DNA of 64,000 nt from Streptomyces canus 299MFChir4.1 (GTDB taxonomy: Bacteria; Actinomycetota; Actinomycetes; Streptomycetales; Streptomycetaceae): the NCBI RefSeq assembly GCF_000383615.1, contig NZ_KB911601.1, forward strand, positions 62,001 to 126,000, read 5' to 3'. Shown here one piece after another: positions 1 through 7,333 of this stretch. A program made the translations under genes and the position numbers. The first letter of the stretch is position 1; every line of letters begins with the position of its first letter. The notes beneath the pieces were generated by a model that was not told the origin of the DNA, searched no databases, and saw nothing but the letters and a program-made list of their open reading frames with translations.

Positions 1-1026
1 CTTGGAAGTCGCCCTGTAGCGCGCGGACGAGTCGTACCAGTCATACAGACCTGACAAGTAGCTTTCGGCGCCCCGGACCCAGACCTTCATCTGCGCGAGA
101 TCCGTTGGTGACAGGCCGATGTCCGCGGCGAGTTGTGGCAACTTGATATTCACCGCGTGGTTGAAATACACGACTCGGTCCACGATGAGACGAGTAGTGA
201 TCTTGTGCGCCGTACCGAGGTCGTCACCCGTGAGGTCCCGCAGGACCAGCATGAGGTTGTTGACCTCACCTTCCTCGTTGATCTCCATGTCGTAGGAGAC
301 GGCCTCGTTCCCCAGCGCCATGACATCGATGAAGGCGTCCAGGAGCGAGTCGACTACCTCCGTGCCCCGGAGGCGTGCAGGAATCTCAGCCCCTGTGGAC
401 ATGGCGGCGAAGCATGCCCCCGTGCCGCCGGCGAATGTCTGGCGCCGGAGCTTGATGAAATGGATGAGGTCGGGCACCCGGTCGTCGCAGATGTTTTCCA
501 GCTCGAGCGCGGCTCCGATGATGAAATCGTGGATGGCTCGCGTGAATTCCCGCCGCCAATAGGAAGAACGGCCTGTCGCGAGGCGGGGCCACAGGTCGGC
601 AAGCCCGCGCTCCACCGCGTCGCGCGGTGCGGGTACGGATGTTCCGGGGTCCGTATCGATAAAATCGCACAGTCTGCGCGCGTATTCCCATCCGCCTTGC
701 CTGTCGCGCACTTGCTTGTAGGCCAAGGTGAAGTAGTCGTCGTACGCAAAGATCCAGACCATCGCCTGGTTGATGAGGAGCAGATCGGCCGGCTCCGCGT
801 CCGGGGCGATCTTGGCGGCGAGTTCGGGTACTGCGATCCTCCGGAACCGTTCCGGCGTCCAGATCCCTCCGGACATCGGGCGATCCGTCATCAGCATCCC
901 CATGGCGCGTGCCCATTTCTCGGACTCCGCGTACGAGTCTTCCAGGTACGGGTTTACCCGCACCTGGTAGGGCAGGGCCACTCCGGTCGTGTTGATGACG
1001 GTTTCTTTCTCAGTGAGTCCATGCAT
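1..1026 (-). CDS. Class I terpene synthase (geosmin/germacradienol-synthase-like), 3' end cut by window
   Basis: The frame is open from an ATG at 1026 to the window edge (342 residues visible). It is preceded by a strong AGGAGG. Class I terpene cyclases ionise a prenyl diphosphate with Mg2+ bound by two motifs, and both are visible. The Asp-rich motif is FAYDDYF (Asp96-Asp97). The NSE triad is NEAVSYDME (Asn240, Ser244, Glu248), followed by the NEEGEVNNLMLVL block typical of the geosmin-synthase family. A late Trp330 and the Arg336-Tyr337 pair match the conserved C-terminal RY. Single-domain bacterial cyclases are about 320-360 residues, so little should be missing. A two-domain geosmin-synthase form cannot be excluded because the end is outside the window. 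The product cannot be predicted. No prenyl-chain or P450 partner is visible on this side. Confidence 0.85.
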   Translation of the reverse strand, partial: MHGLTEKETVINTTGVALPYQVRVNPYLEDSYAESEKWARAMGMLMTDRPMSGGIWTPERFRRIAVPELAAKIAPDAEPADLLLINQAMVWIFAYDDYFTLAYKQVRDRQGGWEYARRLCDFIDTDPGTSVPAPRDAVERGLADLWPRLATGRSSYWRREFTRAIHDFIIGAALELENICDDRVPDLIHFIKLRRQTFAGGTGACFAAMSTGAEIPARLRGTEVVDSLLDAFIDVMALGNEAVSYDMEINEEGEVNNLMLVLRDLTGDDLGTAHKITTRLIVDRVVYFNHAVNIKLPQLAADIGLSPTDLAQMKVWVRGAESYLSGLYDWYDSSARYRATSK

Positions 1027-1037
1027 GGGAACCTCCT

Positions 1038-1642
1038 GCGAATTGATGGGGGGGGTTGAGTCGTAAGGGAAGAGAATTCGCTGCCGTTTTCGCCCGATGG
1101 CGCAGTGACGGGACGGATGACATGCGGGATCACGCCGGGGACGGCTGGCCCTTGCTGCGGACATCCTGAAACTTTGGCGTCCAGGGTCACGCGATCACCC
1201 TCGGCGTCCCGTACTTCATGGCGAAGCGAGTCGGTACACCGAACTGAACTCAGCCGGTCCGTGGAGATGGTCGTGATCACGCCACCGGCGACGACGCTTG
1301 AGCACGTCTGGAGAGGATGGACCCGTCCGTGGCATCCGGTACGGAGTTCTATGCCCGGGATAACAGGCAGGGTTTGTCCGCGACTAAGCGCGCCAGGGCC
1401 TTGACATCGTTGTCCCTGGCGGCGACCTGAATGATCGCTGCGCCGCCGAAGGGCTGACCGACAGACGCCACGGAACCATCGACGGCGACCAGGCGGGGGG
1501 CGATGCCTCTGGCAACTCTGCGCCCCTGTATCGCGATGGTCATGTGCCATCACCCCGGCCGGACCGACGGTCACGCCAAGCCGGGCACAGGCGGCCGACG
1601 CGACGCGGGATACAGGTACTCACGAGACACACCCCCTAGAGA
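1038..1642. other. Upstream region without a recognisable gene
   Basis: About 600 bases lie between the terpene synthase start and the GAACGTTC palindromes. Only short, low-complexity open frames are present, for example a 64-codon minus-strand frame at 1349-1543, and none matches a family I know. It may hold a degraded gene plus the cyclase promoter. No tRNA or terminator is evident. Confidence 0.4.
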
Positions 1643-1698
1643 GAACGTTCAGTCTCGAACCTAAAGCCGCACCCGCGGCCTGTCAAGACCGAACGTTC
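1643..1698. promoter_or_regulatory. Pair of inverted GAACGTTC palindromes, candidate TetR-type operator
   Basis: The 8-bp palindrome GAACGTTC occurs at 1643-1650 and 1691-1698, 48 bp apart. The homology extends past the core: one site on the minus strand reads AGACTGAACGTTCTCTCT and the other on the plus strand AGACCGAACGTTCTATCT. The two copies are therefore arranged as an inverted repeat. Palindromes of this kind are common TetR-family operators. No TetR gene is in the window, so the regulator is inferred. Confidence 0.5.
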
Positions 1699-1789
1699 TA
1701 TCTCACGCACTGAGCGACATCCACACAGAGGGGTTTCCGGGCCGAGGTCACCCTCCGTCTCCCGAAGGGGCATTACGACCTTGAGGGCA

Positions 1790-2115
1790 TGGTCCCCCGG
1801 CGCCGACAGTGCATTCTCCCTCCTGCTGCACCCGAAGTTCGCGCCGACCAAGGACCCCACAGTGGTCATGGACGCCCGTAAGCCAAGCCCGTCCAGGTCA
1901 CCGTGCCGGACGGCGAGGCCAAGCCCACGGGCGGGTTGTTCTTCCTGCACCTCAACGCGAACAGCGGGTACACCTCCATGTACGAGGCCCCCTCACTGAC
2001 CGACATGCGCGTCGGCCAACTCCGTGCCCCGGTACCGGCCGTCTCGGCCGCTACTCCTTCCAGCTCCCCGACCTGCCCGGAGGCTTGCGTCCACTGCGCG
2101 ATCCGGATGCCGTAG
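1790..2115 (+). pseudogene. Subtilase (S8) C-terminal-region fragment, frameshifted
   Basis: Three short plus-strand frames join into one degraded reading: first FSLLLHPKFAPTKDPTVVMDAR, then KPVQVTVPDG...GGLFFLHLNANSGY, then GRYSFQLPDLPGG. The pattern resembles the post-catalytic region of large Streptomyces subtilases. The intact one at 29301-33029 has LLAFNDVQLDEDRTVTLDGRKA at the corresponding place. Frame changes near 1880 and 2035, and the absence of a catalytic domain, make it a remnant. Together with 6126-6213 it may be part of one ancestral gene. Confidence 0.55.
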
Positions 2116-2145
2116 ACGGCGAGTGACGGCCAATCATCGGGAGAC

Positions 2146-2176
2146 GCCGACCAGCCCCTGCTGCGGGCTGGTCGGC
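2146..2176 (-). terminator. Hairpin terminator of the MFS gene
   Basis: A perfect 12-bp stem (GCCGACCAGCCC at 2146-2157 with its complement at 2165-2176) and a 7-base loop lie 20 bases beyond the stop of the minus-strand MFS gene. Confidence 0.7.
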
Positions 2177-2195
2177 GGAGCTGCGGTTGGATTGC

Positions 2196-3467
2196 CTAGA
2201 TGGTCACGCGTGGCCGCTGCCGGGGCAGTTCGGCGTGCCGCACCGCGTCGGAGGCCAGGGCGATGCCCACGCCCAAACTGGCGAAGATGCCGCAGGCGAC
2301 GAACACCGGGGCGGCGCCCCAAGCTCCGATCGCGGCGCCGACCAGCGGATAGCTGAGGGGGGCGAGACCGACCATGGTGAGCATGACTACGGAGGTGACC
2401 CGGCCGAGATAGGCCGGGTCCGCCGCAGTCTGTATGAGGGCGTTGTCCAGACTGCCGAAGACACCCGCACACAGCCCGATGACCGCAGCCAGCACCGCGG
2501 CGAGCCACAGGGTCGGCACCAGAGCGATCGTGGCCGCACCCGCGCAGCCCACGAGCAGCGTCCCGGCCATCATCAGGCCGGCACGCGGCAGCCAACCGGC
2601 GATCGCGAGCAACGCGGCGCTGGCCGCAGCACCTGCGCTGAAGCTGCTGACGATCCAGCCGTAGCCGGAAGGACCCCAGCCCCGTTCGGCGTTGAGGAGC
2701 ACCATGCCGACGTTGAGGGTGCCGGTGAGGCCGAGTTCGCAGACGGCGCCGGCTGCGACGAGCGGGCCGATGAGGCGGTGGCGGCGGATGTAGCGCAGGC
2801 CGTCGAGCAGCTCCTGCCGCGCGGTTCCGGGCTCCGGCCGCTCCGCGTCGGGCGCCACGAGGGGTCGCATCCGTATCGTCAGCAGGAGCGGCAGGGACAG
2901 GGCGATGAGCAGTCCGGCGGTGGTGAAGGCGGCTGCGGGTCCACCGAGTCCCATGGCCAGACCGCCGATCGGCGGGCCCGCGATCTGGCTGAGGCGCGTC
3001 GACAGCGAGCGCATGCCGGTGACCCGGGCCAACTGGTCGGGGGCGGTGATCCGGGGCGGAAGAGCACCGACAGCGGGTACGAACAGCGCGTCGACGGCTC
3101 CGAAGACCAGTGCCACCGTGACCAGGATCCACAAGGCCGGCGCCGTCAGTGCGATACCGGCGGCCACCGCCAGGATGAGGAGGCAGCGCAGCGTGTCACT
3201 GCCGAGAATCACCCGGCGGGGGTCGAACCGGTCGGCCACCACGCCCCCACCGAGCATGAGTAACGCTCGCGGTACTGCTCCGGCAGCCATGACGAGGCCG
3301 ACTTCGGTAGGACCGGCGGCCTTCTGGGCGGACCAGGCCAGGGCGACGAAGTACACGCTGTCGCCAATGAGGGAGACGGTGTAGGCGGTGAGCCAGCGCA
3401 ACACGTTGCCGTCGCGGTGAGCCGGTGTGGCGGCGTTTTTGGGCAGGACCGTCTCTGGGGTGGCCAT
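2196..3467 (-). CDS. MFS efflux transporter (EntS-type)
   Basis: A 423-residue integral membrane protein with about twelve hydrophobic segments. It starts LRWLTAYTVSLIGDSVYFVALAW and has the loop motif VVADRFDPRR between helices 2 and 3, typical of drug/siderophore exporters of the EntS group. The ATG at 3467 is chosen because it has TTGGAG upstream; an in-frame ATG at 3485 has no Shine-Dalgarno. The gene follows the ArsR gene by 34 bases on the same strand, so the two are probably co-transcribed and the exporter is regulator-controlled. The exported compound is unknown. Confidence 0.85.
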   Translation of the reverse strand: MATPETVLPKNAATPAHRDGNVLRWLTAYTVSLIGDSVYFVALAWSAQKAAGPTEVGLVMAAGAVPRALLMLGGGVVADRFDPRRVILGSDTLRCLLILAVAAGIALTAPALWILVTVALVFGAVDALFVPAVGALPPRITAPDQLARVTGMRSLSTRLSQIAGPPIGGLAMGLGGPAAAFTTAGLLIALSLPLLLTIRMRPLVAPDAERPEPGTARQELLDGLRYIRRHRLIGPLVAAGAVCELGLTGTLNVGMVLLNAERGWGPSGYGWIVSSFSAGAAASAALLAIAGWLPRAGLMMAGTLLVGCAGAATIALVPTLWLAAVLAAVIGLCAGVFGSLDNALIQTAADPAYLGRVTSVVMLTMVGLAPLSYPLVGAAIGAWGAAPVFVACGIFASLGVGIALASDAVRHAELPRQRPRVTI

Positions 3468-3501
3468 GGTGGGCTCCAAGTACATGGGGAATTCGGCTGA
3501 G

Positions 3502-4095
3502 TCAGGGCCGGATGGGAAAGCCGTACAGGTGCACAGACACGTGCTCGCGGTCCTCGGTGTCGTCGGCCGCCTTGGCGGCCTTGCCGCGCTCCCGCCAGCG
3601 CCGGGCCAGCGCCTCAAGCTCGTCGCTCATCTCGGCGAGTTCGGCCGGGGTGAGGTCGAGCAGCCACTCAGAACTGAAGGATGCGTCGGTCCACGCCTTC
3701 CCCCAGGCGGACTTCTGGTCGAGATACGCGCGGTACTGTGCGACGCGGGTGTCGAAGATCCCTCGGGTCACCGCGCCGACGGCGGCGGCTCCCTCGGGCG
3801 TGTCCGCGAAGTCCGAGTCACGGAAGCCCCAGCCCTCTTCAGATGCCACCTGCCACCAGCGCTCGCGGCCGTCGGTGCCCTGGCCACTCGCCTGGGTCAC
3901 GAAGCCGTGCTCGGCCAGCTTGCGCAAGTGGTAGCTGACCAGCGAGGGCGTTTCGTCGACCTGCTCGGCCAGCTGAGAGGCGGTCGCGGTGCCCGCGGCG
4001 TACAGCAGCCGGTACAGCTGCATCCGTAGCGGGTTCATGAACGCCCGCAAACGTGACAGGTCGGTGATCTGCTCAGGCTCGTGCTTCGGTCGCAT
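3502..4095 (-). CDS. ArsR-family winged-helix transcriptional regulator
   Basis: A 197-residue DNA-binding protein. Residues about 10-80 form the winged helix, with LSRLRAFMNPLRMQLYRLLY, the recognition-helix stretch ATASQLAEQVDETPSLVSYHLRKL and the wing segment around GRERWW. The C-terminal 110 residues are helical and charged, as in longer ArsR/HTH_20 proteins that usually control adjacent exporters. No metal-binding Cys cluster is visible, so a metal sensor is unlikely. It precedes the MFS exporter and probably regulates it. Confidence 0.85.
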   Translation of the reverse strand: MRPKHEPEQITDLSRLRAFMNPLRMQLYRLLYAAGTATASQLAEQVDETPSLVSYHLRKLAEHGFVTQASGQGTDGRERWWQVASEEGWGFRDSDFADTPEGAAAVGAVTRGIFDTRVAQYRAYLDQKSAWGKAWTDASFSSEWLLDLTPAELAEMSDELEALARRWRERGKAAKAADDTEDREHVSVHLYGFPIRP

Positions 4096-4277
4096 GCGCT
4101 CACCGTAGGTATGAAGTGAAAACTTCGCAATAACTGCTTCAGAGTTGTATGGCCGAGTAGCCCGGCTCTGTGCGCAGGGGACTGAAGACGGCCATCTCAG
4201 CTCGCTTGACGGCGCCGACGAGGTCAGCGGCTGATGTCTCCGGGCGCGAGAAGGATCGTGACCTCGGCGATCGCCTC

Positions 4278-4295
4278 AGAGCCTGTCGGGTGGCC
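4278..4295. repeat. Left arm of an 18-bp perfect inverted repeat
   Basis: AGAGCCTGTCGGGTGGCC here is the exact reverse complement of 5764-5781. Each copy lies just beyond a transposase remnant pointing outward, so the two look like matching outer ends of two IS copies that bracket the TIGR03084 gene. Confidence 0.7.
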
Positions 4296-4364
4296 GATTG
4301 GCTACGCGGCGATGAGGTCCTCGACGGTTTTGGAGCAGGCCGTCTTGCGGTGGGCTTCATGGCT

Positions 4365-4720
4365 TCACCGTGCTGGTTGTCCGGCGATCCGGACGAGCAT
4401 GAGCCGGATCATCGCCACCTTGATCATGGCCTCGGACGTCGCGGTCAGCCGTTCGTAGTCGCGGGCGAGGCGACAGTTGCGGACCAGCCAGCCGCAACTT
4501 CGCTCCACCACCCAGCGTCGGGGCAGAACCTTGAATCCCTTGACGTCATCGGTCCGCTCACAATCTCGACGATGATGCCCAACGCGTCGCGGGCCCAGGA
4601 AAGCAGCGTGGAATCAACGGAGTTGGCGTATCCGCCATCGGCCGCTGACGGCCTCGGACTTGTCGCACTGGCACGCACCACGTGATCATTCCGGGGCCGT
4701 CGTCGTGCCTGGAGGGCAGG
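4365..4720 (-). pseudogene. IS5-family transposase remnant (C-terminal half, frameshifted)
   Basis: On the minus strand one frame gives ADGGYANSVDSTLLSWARDALGIIVEIV. After a frame change near 4565 another gives DDVKGFKVLPRRWVVERSCGWLVRNC ending in a TGA at 4365. The VLPRRWVVER-x3-GWL-x10-RDYE signature is the catalytic-Glu block of IS5-type DDE transposases. The N-terminal half is missing, so it cannot transpose by itself. Confidence 0.8.
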
Positions 4721-4840
4721 TCGTAACCGTCAAGCGACTCACGTGCCCAGCCCTGACACCCTTTGGCCACCGTTGAGGAATCGCGGTGGTCCGTGGTGCG
4801 TCGAGCCCCGCCTCCGGTGGGTATCAGGGAAGAGGGCATC

Positions 4841-5623
4841 ATGACATCCATGCTGAACTACAGCCTCGCTGTCCCCGAGGTGGATGACGCCGGTGTCCTG
4901 GCCGCGCTGGTTGCTGAGGGCGATGATCTCGACGTCCTGGTCACGGCAGTTGACGACTGGTCCATACCGACACCGGCACCGGGCTGGACGGTCGCCCACC
5001 AGATAGCGCATCTCGCATGGTCGGACGCAAACGCACTCATCGCCCTGCGCACTCCGGACGCGTTCAGCGCCGAGCTCGCGCGGGCGGAAGCCGAAGGCAG
5101 CGAACATGCCGACAAGGCCGCCGCCGAGGGAGCGGCCAAACCTCGGGCGGTACTCCTGGACGAGTGGCGGGCCGGTCGAGCGGACCTCGCGGCGGCGCTG
5201 CGCGACACGCCATGGGACCACGCATCCCCCTGGTACATGTCGGAGATCACCCCGGCCCTGATGATTCCCCTTCGTCTGCTGGAAACCTGGGCCCACGGGC
5301 AAGACGTCTTCGATGCTGTGGGCGTGGCGCACCCTCCGACCGATCGACTGCAGCACGTGGCTCTGCTGGGGGTGCTGGGACGAACGCTGTCCTTCGCCGC
5401 CGTCGGACTGCCTGAGCCGGCGGACCCCATCCGCGTCGAGCTGACAGCACCTGACGGACAGACCTGGGTGTGGGGTCCCGAGGCTGCAGCCCAAACGCTA
5501 CGGGGCAGCGCCATGGACTTCTGCCTCTGTGTCACCCGGCGTCGCCCCTGGTCCGAGACCGATATAACGGCAACCGGCAAGGACGCACAGAAGTGGCTGG
5601 AGTTGGCGCGCGTCTTCCTCTGA
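4841..5623 (+). CDS. TIGR03084-family DinB-like protein (mycothiol-dependent-isomerase fold)
   Basis: A 260-residue protein of the actinobacterial TIGR03084 family. These are four-helix-bundle proteins related to the mycothiol-dependent maleylpyruvate isomerase N-domain and are thought to bind a metal through His residues. The family signatures are WTVAHQIAHLAWSD near residue 50 and LLETWAHGQDVFDAVG near 165. The ATG at 4841 follows AAGAGG and gives the usual family length. The reaction is unknown; a thiol-dependent transferase or isomerase is a family-level guess. It stands alone between inverted IS5 remnants, which suggests mobilisation. Confidence 0.8.
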   Translation: MTSMLNYSLAVPEVDDAGVLAALVAEGDDLDVLVTAVDDWSIPTPAPGWTVAHQIAHLAWSDANALIALRTPDAFSAELARAEAEGSEHADKAAAEGAAKPRAVLLDEWRAGRADLAAALRDTPWDHASPWYMSEITPALMIPLRLLETWAHGQDVFDAVGVAHPPTDRLQHVALLGVLGRTLSFAAVGLPEPADPIRVELTAPDGQTWVWGPEAAAQTLRGSAMDFCLCVTRRRPWSETDITATGKDAQKWLELARVFL

Positions 5624-5644
5624 AAACGTGCCGGACGGTTGATC

Positions 5645-5745
5645 ACGCGCGAGCGTGACGGCAGCGATCTGCCCTCGGCGACGCCGGCCCGAAATGGTCA
5701 CGCAGTGCGTGCCAGTACGACAACTCCGGGGCCATCAGCAGCGCA
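5645..5745 (+). pseudogene. Second IS5-type remnant, inverted relative to 4365-4720
   Basis: The plus-strand sequence here aligns closely with the minus-strand sequence of about 4640-4740 (shared GTGCGTGCCAGT, GCGACAA and CCATCAGC-type blocks). It lacks the rest of the transposase: the reading jumps directly to the terminal repeat at 5764. It is the right-hand member of an inverted pair of degraded IS copies. Confidence 0.55.
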
Positions 5746-5763
5746 TGCTCGGCGTAATCAGCC

Positions 5764-5781
5764 GGCCACCCGACAGGCTCT
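5764..5781. repeat. Right arm of an 18-bp perfect inverted repeat
   Basis: GGCCACCCGACAGGCTCT is the exact complement of 4278-4295. It marks the outer end of the right-hand IS remnant. Confidence 0.7.
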
Positions 5782-5784
5782 CAG

Positions 5785-6090
5785 CCGAGAGGGGAAGCAA
5801 CGCCGCACGTTTTCCGGCTTCTTGTGCCGCGACTTCGCCATGAGCATCGGCAGGCTGGCCCCGGCCTCACCGAGGTGGGTGAGGCCGAAGTGCCGGTACT
5901 CGTGCAGGTCCCAGCCCGTCCCCGCCACACCCCCGACAGCCGTGTGCGCGTCCAGGAGGCGCGGTCCTGCCCGTACGACAGCCGGACCAGCCCGGTGTCC
6001 GGGCACACGTCGCGCGGGCTGACGAGCTTTACGGGGCCCGGCTTGCGGTGGGTGACGAACACCGGCCCGGCCCGCGGGTACGGCCCTTGA
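5785..6090 (-). pseudogene. Tyrosine recombinase (integrase) C-terminal fragment
   Basis: Minus-strand frames give PVFVTHRKPGPVKLVSPRDV and, after a frameshift, GWDLHEYRHFGLTHLGEAG followed by LMAKSRHKKPENVRR. The HEYRHFGLTHLGE stretch is the HxxR box of tyrosine recombinases. The catalytic Tyr region and the whole N-terminal half are absent or out of frame. It is a fossil of an integrated element. Confidence 0.7.
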
Positions 6091-6125
6091 TCAGTCGGGG
6101 CAGCAGGCGGGCGGTGCCAGGGGGA

Positions 6126-6213
6126 AGTTGTGCCCGCCGTCGTACAACTCACCGATGCCAAGGGCAACACGCTGACCCAGACCATCCACTCCGCCTACCG
6201 CACCACCAAGTAG
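6126..6213 (+). pseudogene. Subtilase C-terminal tail fragment
   Basis: The plus-strand reading VVQLTDAKGNTLTQTIHSAY ends at a TAG at 6213. It matches the last residues of the intact subtilase at 29301 (SAGNTVSQTITRAFGLR). It is in the same orientation as the fragment at 1790-2115, about 4 kb away. Confidence 0.6.
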
Positions 6214-6289
6214 AGGCGGACATCATGCGACGGGGACCCGTACAGGTGAGGCGATGCGTTTACCTCATGCCGGGTCCCCAGGCCTCGCT

Positions 6290-6319
6290 CGCCCCGTCGA
6301 TCGTCTGATCGGCGGGGCG
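6290..6319 (-). terminator. Hairpin downstream of the SDR/luciferase-like operon
   Basis: CGCCCCGTCGATC at 6290-6302 pairs with 6307-6319 (one mismatch, 4-base loop), about 70 bases after the SDR stop. A second inverted repeat (GGGGACCCG near 6233 with CGGGTCCCC near 6271) follows the subtilase tail on the other strand. Confidence 0.55.
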
Positions 6320-6388
6320 AAGTCGCTCACGCAGCGTGCTGGGACTCGGACACCCCCTGCGGCGATCACCCACACACGCCTCTTCTCG

Positions 6389-7306
6389 TCAGAGAGAGGA
6401 TCCCCCGTCGGTGCCGATGACCTCACCGACGATGGCGCTCGCCGCGTCCGAGGCGAGGAACGCGACCACGTTCGCCGTCTCTTCATGGAGGAGGTAGCGG
6501 CCCAGCTGGTTGCGGACCAGGGAGTAGAACCACATGTCGTTGAACGCCGGGATCTTCTCCTTCGTGCGCACCATCGACGCCGGGTTCACCCCGGCCACAC
6601 GGATGCCGTGGTGGATTACCTCGGCCGCGAGGAACTTGGTGAACGAGGCGAGCCAGCTCTTGCCCGTGCCGTAGAGAAGGTTCTTCGGGGCACTCGGCAT
6701 GTTCGCGGAGGCACTGCCGATATTGATGATGTGGCCGCGACCTTGCGGGATCATGTAGTCGAGCACAGCCCTGCTCGCGTACATCGGTCCGGCCATCGTG
6801 CCCCGGATGGACCGGTCGAGATCCTGTCGCGTGGCCGTGCTGAAGTCCACCACGGCGACGTCGACGGCGCTGTTGACCAGGATGTCGATCCCGCCCAGCA
6901 GCTCGTGGCATTCCGCCATCCACCGCTGGACATCATCCCAGTCCGTCGCGTCGCCGTGGACGCCAAAAGCCCGGGTCCCCCACTTCTCGGCTACACGCGA
7001 AGCCACGCCGTGCGGGTCCGGACCGGAGTACTGCGGCATGCTTCCGGACGCATCCGTGGTCTCGACCTTGATGTCGACCAGAGCGACGTCAGCACCGAGG
7101 CCGGCGAACCGATTGGCGCAGGCCTGCCCGAGCCCCGCGCCACCACCGCCGGTGATGACCACCTTCCGGCCACGCAGGTCGAGCAGGTCCGTCAGGCGCT
7201 TCTCGATCGAGTCGAACGGCATTCGCTGCTCGTCCCACAGCACATCAAGGCTGTCACCCGCCTCGACAGCGCGGGAGTAGAGCGCCCTGAAGTAGTCACT
7301 TCCCAT
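6389..7306 (-). CDS. Short-chain dehydrogenase/reductase (paralogue of 55458-56375)
   Basis: A 305-residue SDR with a 40-residue N-terminal extension before the Rossmann fold. The cofactor loop is ITGGGGAGLGQ, the NNAG-equivalent is LVNSAVD, the catalytic Ser lies in NIGSASA and the YxxxK motif in LLYGTGKS. The oxidised alcohol or reduced ketone is unknown. It lies 27 bases downstream of the luciferase-like gene on the same strand, so the two form an operon. The extension (WDEQRMPFDSIEKRLTDLLD) is shared with the SDR at 55458 (WDEKRIPLDSIGKRVTDLLD), so the two are true paralogues. It ends in IGTDGGSSL. Confidence 0.85.
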   Translation of the reverse strand: MGSDYFRALYSRAVEAGDSLDVLWDEQRMPFDSIEKRLTDLLDLRGRKVVITGGGGAGLGQACANRFAGLGADVALVDIKVETTDASGSMPQYSGPDPHGVASRVAEKWGTRAFGVHGDATDWDDVQRWMAECHELLGGIDILVNSAVDVAVVDFSTATRQDLDRSIRGTMAGPMYASRAVLDYMIPQGRGHIINIGSASANMPSAPKNLLYGTGKSWLASFTKFLAAEVIHHGIRVAGVNPASMVRTKEKIPAFNDMWFYSLVRNQLGRYLLHEETANVVAFLASDAASAIVGEVIGTDGGSSL

Positions 7307-7333
7307 GATCTCGTCCCTCTCTGTGGGATCGGG

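Noticed and set aside
133..1059. A 308-codon plus-strand open frame over the terpene synthase
   Set aside because: It is the antisense codon-aligned shadow of the minus-strand frame, which carries the DD and NSE motifs and a strong ribosome-binding site.
1349..1543. A 64-codon minus-strand small gene
   Set aside because: No ribosome-binding site, no neighbour overlap and no recognisable family; kept only as part of the unassigned region.
2187..3263. A long plus-strand frame rich in Gly, Arg and His over the MFS gene
   Set aside because: Composition is typical of antisense frames in GC-rich DNA; the MFS protein on the other strand has clear membrane segments.
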